Shown here piece by piece: positions 7,435 to 10,068 of a DNA stretch of 10,068 nt. A program made the translations under genes and the position numbers. Source of the DNA: Chlamydiota bacterium. GTDB lineage: Bacteria; Chlamydiota; Chlamydiia; Chlamydiales; Simkaniaceae. Numbering within the stretch: the first letter of the stretch is position 1; each line of letters opens with the position of its first letter. The notes under the pieces were generated by a model. The model was given only the letters and a program-made list of their open reading frames with translations. It was not told where the DNA came from and searched no databases. The stretch covers positions 1-10,068 of the forward strand of contig JAJFMG010000039.1 of NCBI GenBank assembly GCA_021772295.1, in the 5' to 3' direction.

Positions 7435-7457
7435 TTAACATTCTATTTACATGTTAA
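7435..7457. repeat. 7-bp inverted repeat in the region upstream of the RING gene
   Basis: TTAACAT (7435-7441) and ATGTTAA (7451-7457) are perfect inverted copies around a 9-nt spacer. The 3' arm overlaps the 10-bp palindrome TAATCGATTA (7455-7464). The centre lies about 55 bp upstream of the predicted RING-gene promoter. It could be an operator for the divergent pair, though short palindromes are common in such AT-rich DNA. Otherwise 7345-7558 shows only AT-rich intergenic sequence. Confidence 0.25.
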
Positions 7458-7499
7458 TCGATTATTTAGATTTGAATAAAAAATAGGTTGGGTTTACTC

Positions 7500-7529
7500 T
7501 TGAATAGCTTTGCTGGTCTGGGATATAAC
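7500..7529 (+). promoter_or_regulatory. Predicted promoter of the RING-H2 gene
   Basis: TTGAAT (7500-7505, 4 of 6 matches) and TATAAC (7524-7529, 5 of 6) are separated by 18 nt. A start site near 7536 leaves a leader of about 23 nt containing GGGAG (7546-7550), 8 nt before ATG 7559. The correct layout of promoter, ribosome binding site and start codon supports a live gene. Confidence 0.5.
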
Positions 7530-7558
7530 TTTCACATGAACAAAAGGGAGATGAACTA

Positions 7559-8158
7559 ATGAATTTATTGGCCTGGCTTGACTGCTTTGGCTGCTCTTAC
7601 AGTTCAAGGATGTTGGAGAATGCACCAGAGGGTGAGAATTGTTCTATTTGTCTTGATAGAGAGTACGGAGTTGAGGGTGCTGATCCCATCTTATTGAATT
7701 GTAGTCATGCTTTCCATAGGGAGTGTATTGCAACCTGGGTAGATGAAGGGTATGGAAGTTGTAGAAACGCATGTCCAACATGTCGAACTGTAGTAGATCT
7801 CAATCGGCTCAGAGAAGATCCTGAAATGGCGCCTTTGTTAAGTAGCGATGTTGGAAACAGGGTAAGAGATTATTTAAATGAACCCATGTCTGAAGCTGGA
7901 CTTTGTACAGACGATTTTCCGGGGATAGATTACTTTGGCGACTTAAATGTAAATGATGTATCTTATTACTCTACCACTTCAGCTTTAAGTACCTCTCTTT
8001 GCTCAGCTATATCGACACTTGCCGCTATTTCAATAGTTATTAGTATTATTGTAATGACTACAAGGGTAATCTTCTCTATTGATGGTGCCACTTCTTCTTT
8101 TTCTGGAGCTGAAACACCTATTAGTAGATTGGATGATGTAGGCGCTATTCCTGTCTAA
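7559..8158 (+). CDS. RING-H2 finger membrane protein, candidate secreted E3 ubiquitin ligase
   Basis: This 199-residue protein carries a complete RING-H2 zinc finger, a fold that in eukaryotes recruits an E2 enzyme to transfer ubiquitin. The eight ligands are Cys28, Cys31, Cys48, His50, His53, Cys56, Cys72 and Cys75, with normal spacing. Ile30 in CSICLD and Trp60 sit where E2-contact residues lie in active RINGs, and Arg76, directly after the last Cys, matches the linchpin arginine. The core FHRECIATWVDEG...CPTCR reads like eukaryotic RING-H2. Residues about 142-172 are strongly hydrophobic, giving one or possibly a hairpin of membrane segments, followed by a short acidic tail. Bacteria have no ubiquitin system of their own, so a role inside a eukaryotic host is inferred. 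Ubiquitin-related gene families are known to be expanded in some environmental chlamydiae. No classical signal peptide is seen, and type III secretion would be the expected route. Substrate is unknown. Confidence 0.85.
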   Translation: MNLLAWLDCFGCSYSSRMLENAPEGENCSICLDREYGVEGADPILLNCSHAFHRECIATWVDEGYGSCRNACPTCRTVVDLNRLREDPEMAPLLSSDVGNRVRDYLNEPMSEAGLCTDDFPGIDYFGDLNVNDVSYYSTTSALSTSLCSAISTLAAISIVISIIVMTTRVIFSIDGATSSFSGAETPISRLDDVGAIPV

Positions 8159-8187
8159 GGTATTTGCTTTAAAAGGTATTTGCTTTA
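8157..8187 (+). repeat. Tandem pair of 15-nt direct repeats
   Basis: AAGGTATTTGCTTTA occurs at 8157-8171 and again at 8173-8187 with a period of 16 nt and no mismatch. The first copy begins within the stop codon of the RING gene. The second supplies one arm of the terminator-like hairpin and the -35 element of the next gene. It looks like a small local duplication. Confidence 0.7.
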
Positions 8188-8207
8188 TTAGATAAAGCTT
8201 TTATACT
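8180..8207 (+). promoter_or_regulatory. Possible promoter of the WaaQ-like gene, placing the start site at the ATG
   Basis: TTGCTT (8180-8185) and TATACT (8202-8207, 5 of 6 matches) are separated by 16 nt. The predicted transcription start falls at about 8214-8216, on the ATG at 8215, so the message would be leaderless or nearly so. No Shine-Dalgarno precedes this ATG, which agrees. The element overlaps the hairpin at 8182-8202. Confidence 0.35.
8182..8202 (+). terminator. Possible weak intrinsic terminator after the RING gene
   Basis: GCTTTAT (8182-8188) pairs with ATAAAGC (8192-8198) around a TAG loop and is followed by TTTT. The form is that of an intrinsic terminator, but the stem has only two G-C pairs and the T-run is short, so termination would be weak. 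Confidence 0.4.
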
Positions 8208-8214
8208 TATAAGT

Positions 8215-9357
8215 ATGAACGCATATCCTAACTTGTTAAATACTCAGAAAATATTGGTTGCAAAACTGCGACATCATGGTGATGTTCTGCTTTCATCTCC
8301 TGTTTTTTCAGAGTTAAGAGCGCATTTTCCAAACGCTCAAATCGATGCTTTTATCTATCAAGAAACTCTTCCCATGCTAGATGGCCATCCATCGATAAAT
8401 AATTTTCTATATGTAGATAAAGGATGGAAGAAGCTTTTTTTTATAAAACGTCTTTTTAAAGAGTATCTTTTGCTTCGCAGAGTCAAAAAAGAAAAATATG
8501 ATGTAGTGATCAATTTGACTGAAGGTGATAGAGGCGCAATTATTGCTAAAGTTTCCAAAGCTTCTGTTCGAGTGGGTTTTGATCCAGAAGGTCGTGGAAT
8601 GAAGGGAAAAAAGGATTGTTATACCCATATTATTAAACACTGTCCAAAGCCACGACATACCGTTGAAAAAAATCTCGATGCGCTTCGAGTAATTGGCATT
8701 TTCCCCAAGAAAAAAGAATTAACGTTTGTGATCTCAGCGCAGGAAAAAAAATCGGCCTTGCAATTGATTAAGCATAGAAAAGAGGAATATATTCTTGTAC
8801 ATCCAGCGTCAAGATGGCTTTTTAAAGCGCTTCCTATACCAACGATTGCAGCAGTAATTAGGAAACTATGTGATGATGGCAATCAGGTTATGATGACATC
8901 AAGTCCGGATGCAAAAGAAATTACAATGTTAAGAGAGATCGAATCTAAGGTAAACCATAGCAACTTAGAGAATCTGGGTGGAAAAACAACCTTGAAAGAA
9001 CTTGGTGCATTGATCGATGAGGCAAAAATGGTAGTAACTGTAGATTCTGTGCCACTACATATAGCAAGCGCATTAAAGAAAAATATGGTGTGCATTTTTG
9101 GACCTAGCTGCGAAAAAAACTGGGGGCCTTGGAATAGCTTAAACACTGAGATTGTTACTCAGGGTGTGAGTTGTAGACCATGCTATCAACCAGGGTGCGG
9201 GGGCTCAAATAAAAGCGATTGTTTAGAAAGCCTTTCGGCTCAAGAAATTATAGATGCTATTTATAGAGTAAAGTCTTCTCCAAAATATGAGGATCTAGCG
9301 AGTTTATTATCAAGTAGCTCTTCAAGTTTACCAGAGATTGATGTTTTACCCTCTTGA
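8215..9357 (+). CDS. Glycosyltransferase family 9, WaaQ-type lipopolysaccharide heptosyltransferase
   Basis: Family 9 enzymes add heptose from ADP-heptose to the LPS inner core on the cytoplasmic side of the inner membrane. This 380-residue protein matches the WaaQ (heptosyltransferase III) subgroup: KILVAKLRHHGDVLLSSPVF at 12-31 with Asp23 as likely catalytic base, PMLDGHP at 53-59, INLTEGDRGA at 99-108, HPASRWLFKA at 196-205, DSVPLHIA at 277-284, FGPS at 295-298, and Cys320, Cys323, Cys328 and Cys336 in CRPCYQPGCGG...C. It starts at ATG 8215 without a ribosome binding site, possibly on a leaderless message. The last 30 or so residues, including a run of six serines at 366-371, go beyond the usual family end and lie antisense to the lptB 3' end, so the original stop may have been lost. 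Chlamydia trachomatis LPS has no heptose, so the acceptor here is uncertain. Confidence 0.9.
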   Translation: MNAYPNLLNTQKILVAKLRHHGDVLLSSPVFSELRAHFPNAQIDAFIYQETLPMLDGHPSINNFLYVDKGWKKLFFIKRLFKEYLLLRRVKKEKYDVVINLTEGDRGAIIAKVSKASVRVGFDPEGRGMKGKKDCYTHIIKHCPKPRHTVEKNLDALRVIGIFPKKKELTFVISAQEKKSALQLIKHRKEEYILVHPASRWLFKALPIPTIAAVIRKLCDDGNQVMMTSSPDAKEITMLREIESKVNHSNLENLGGKTTLKELGALIDEAKMVVTVDSVPLHIASALKKNMVCIFGPSCEKNWGPWNSLNTEIVTQGVSCRPCYQPGCGGSNKSDCLESLSAQEIIDAIYRVKSSPKYEDLASLLSSSSSSLPEIDVLPS

Positions 9358-9980
9358 ATCAGGTAACATCTATCGATGATAGAGGCGAGTTCTCTTGCGT
9401 TATGATCTGTAATTAAAATGCTAATTCCTTTTTGTTTTAGAATTTGAATCATTTTTTTTAGATCCTGGATGGTGAGAGGGTCAATATTTGCAAAGGGTTC
9501 ATCGAGAAGTAATAGAGTTGGATTTAATGCGAGTGCCCTTGTAATTTCTAATCTTCTTCTTTCACCACCTGATAGAGTACTCGCTTTTTTCTTAGCAAGT
9601 TTTTCTAAGTGAAGTTCTTCTAGCAATGTTGTAAGTTTTTCTTTTCGCTCCTTTTTTGAAATGTTTGAGTTTTCCAGAACGCACATAATATTATCTTCGA
9701 CAGACAGACTTTTAAAAATAGATGGCTCTTGCGCTAAATAACCCATGCCCATTTCAGCGCGCTTATAGATAGGGAGCGCTGTAATGTTTTTTCCTTTAAG
9801 CCAAACTTGCCCACTATCTGGAGAGATAAGACCCATTGTCATGTAAAAGGCGGTTGTTTTGCCAGCTCCGTTTGGACCTATAAGACCGACCACTTCACCC
9901 GACTTCACATCGAAAGATAGGTTGTTTACAACAGATCGTCCTTGATAGGATTTTTTTAAATTTTTTACAGATAAGATCAT
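9261..9980 (-). CDS. lptB: LPS export ABC transporter ATP-binding protein
   Basis: LptB is the cytoplasmic ATPase that, with LptF and LptG, pulls LPS from the inner membrane onto the Lpt bridge. The 239-residue protein is full length, with Walker A GPNGAGKTT at 35-43, Q-loop Gln84, signature LSGGERRRLEITRAL at 136-150, Walker B LLLLDEP with Glu161, and switch His193 in ITDHNAREL. GYLAQEPSIFKSLSVEDN (80-97) and the end YFGEDFTL are specific to the LptB subgroup. The ATG at 9980 has no Shine-Dalgarno but overlaps the TGA of the upstream gene in ATGA, which suggests translational coupling. The last 97 bp are antisense to the end of the convergent WaaQ-like gene. As LptB ends normally, its coding constraint is probably the older one in the overlap. 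Confidence 0.96.
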   Translation of the reverse strand: MILSVKNLKKSYQGRSVVNNLSFDVKSGEVVGLIGPNGAGKTTAFYMTMGLISPDSGQVWLKGKNITALPIYKRAEMGMGYLAQEPSIFKSLSVEDNIMCVLENSNISKKERKEKLTTLLEELHLEKLAKKKASTLSGGERRRLEITRALALNPTLLLLDEPFANIDPLTIQDLKKMIQILKQKGISILITDHNARELASIIDRCYLIQEGKTSISGKLEELLDNKLARSSYFGEDFTL

Positions 9981-10068
9981 AAAAGTTTACTTGGTTGATT
10001 TGCTCTAATTTTATCAAAAAATGGGCAAGTTTGATAGAAAATTAATACACCTTTGCTTGGATAGATTT
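9977..10068 (-). CDS. C-terminal end of the gene upstream of lptB, probably LptA/OstA-like
   Basis: An open frame enters from the right edge and ends at TGA (bases 9977-9979), overlapping the lptB start codon by 4 bp (ATGA). The visible 29 residues begin IYPSKGVLIFYQ and end NQPSKLL. Nothing in this short end identifies the protein. In Chlamydia the gene before lptB encodes an OstA/LptA-like periplasmic protein, next to kdsA, so that is the best guess from synteny. The tight overlap and lack of a separate ribosome binding site for lptB support a real gene and an operon. Confidence 0.6.
   Translation of the reverse strand, partial: IYPSKGVLIFYQTCPFFDKIRANQPSKLL

Noticed and set aside
8358..9146. 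Several minus-strand open frames under the WaaQ-like gene
   Set aside because: All are antisense to a conserved glycosyltransferase, lack ribosome binding sites and show low-complexity Phe/Ser/Ile content typical of the opposite strand of AT-rich genes.

Overview
The window is AT-rich and fits a member of the Chlamydiota, most likely an environmental (protist- or arthropod-associated) lineage rather than Chlamydia itself. The strongest taxonomic clue is NqrF, whose full length, including the stretch GGAGSSFGRSH and the C-terminal SIVLDDFGS, reads like chlamydial NqrF. It also stands alone, away from nqrA and nqrBCDE, as in Chlamydia. The lptB gene is coupled to an upstream gene, as in the chlamydial kdsA/ostA-like/lptB cluster. 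A RING-H2 protein and a glutamine-dependent NAD synthetase suggest an environmental lineage, because such lineages keep more biosynthesis and more ubiquitin-system mimics. The family cannot be fixed from this window.

Layout, left to right. On the minus strand, an NSS-type sodium:amino-acid symporter (791-2173) is followed 59 nt downstream by the N-terminal part of htpG (1-731, running off the left edge). A compact divergent promoter region (2203-2267) separates the symporter from a plus-strand GT11 fucosyltransferase-like protein with a signal peptide (2301-3239). nqrF (best start TTG 3398) and nadE (4725-6359) follow on the plus strand. nadE ends tail to tail with minus-strand ndk, the two stop codons sharing one TTAA. 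Upstream of ndk are a good promoter and then about 490 bp that look like a decayed minus-strand gene (6855-7344). Next come a plus-strand RING-H2 membrane protein (7559-8158), a short repeat/terminator/promoter junction, and a WaaQ-type family 9 glycosyltransferase (8215-9357). The 3' end of that gene overlaps convergent lptB (9261-9980) by 97 bp. lptB overlaps the stop of an upstream partial gene (9977-10068) by 4 bp.

Shared themes. nqrF consumes NADH to pump sodium, the NSS symporter uses a sodium gradient, and nadE makes NAD. Together they suggest sodium-based energetics in a cell that makes at least the last step of NAD itself. The right end concerns lipopolysaccharide: a heptosyltransferase-like enzyme, the LPS transport ATPase LptB and probably an LptA-like partner. 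The RING protein and the signal-peptide GT11 protein are the most likely host-interaction genes.

The most notable points are the intact bacterial RING-H2 domain with E2-contact and linchpin residues attached to a membrane segment, the exported GT11 protein with a changed HxRR motif, a 12-bp hairpin that traps a decoy Shine-Dalgarno upstream of nqrF, the multi-frame pseudogene, and the long antisense overlap of waaQ-like and lptB. No tRNA, rRNA, CRISPR array, insertion sequence or integrase was recognised. All promoter and hairpin calls were made by eye.
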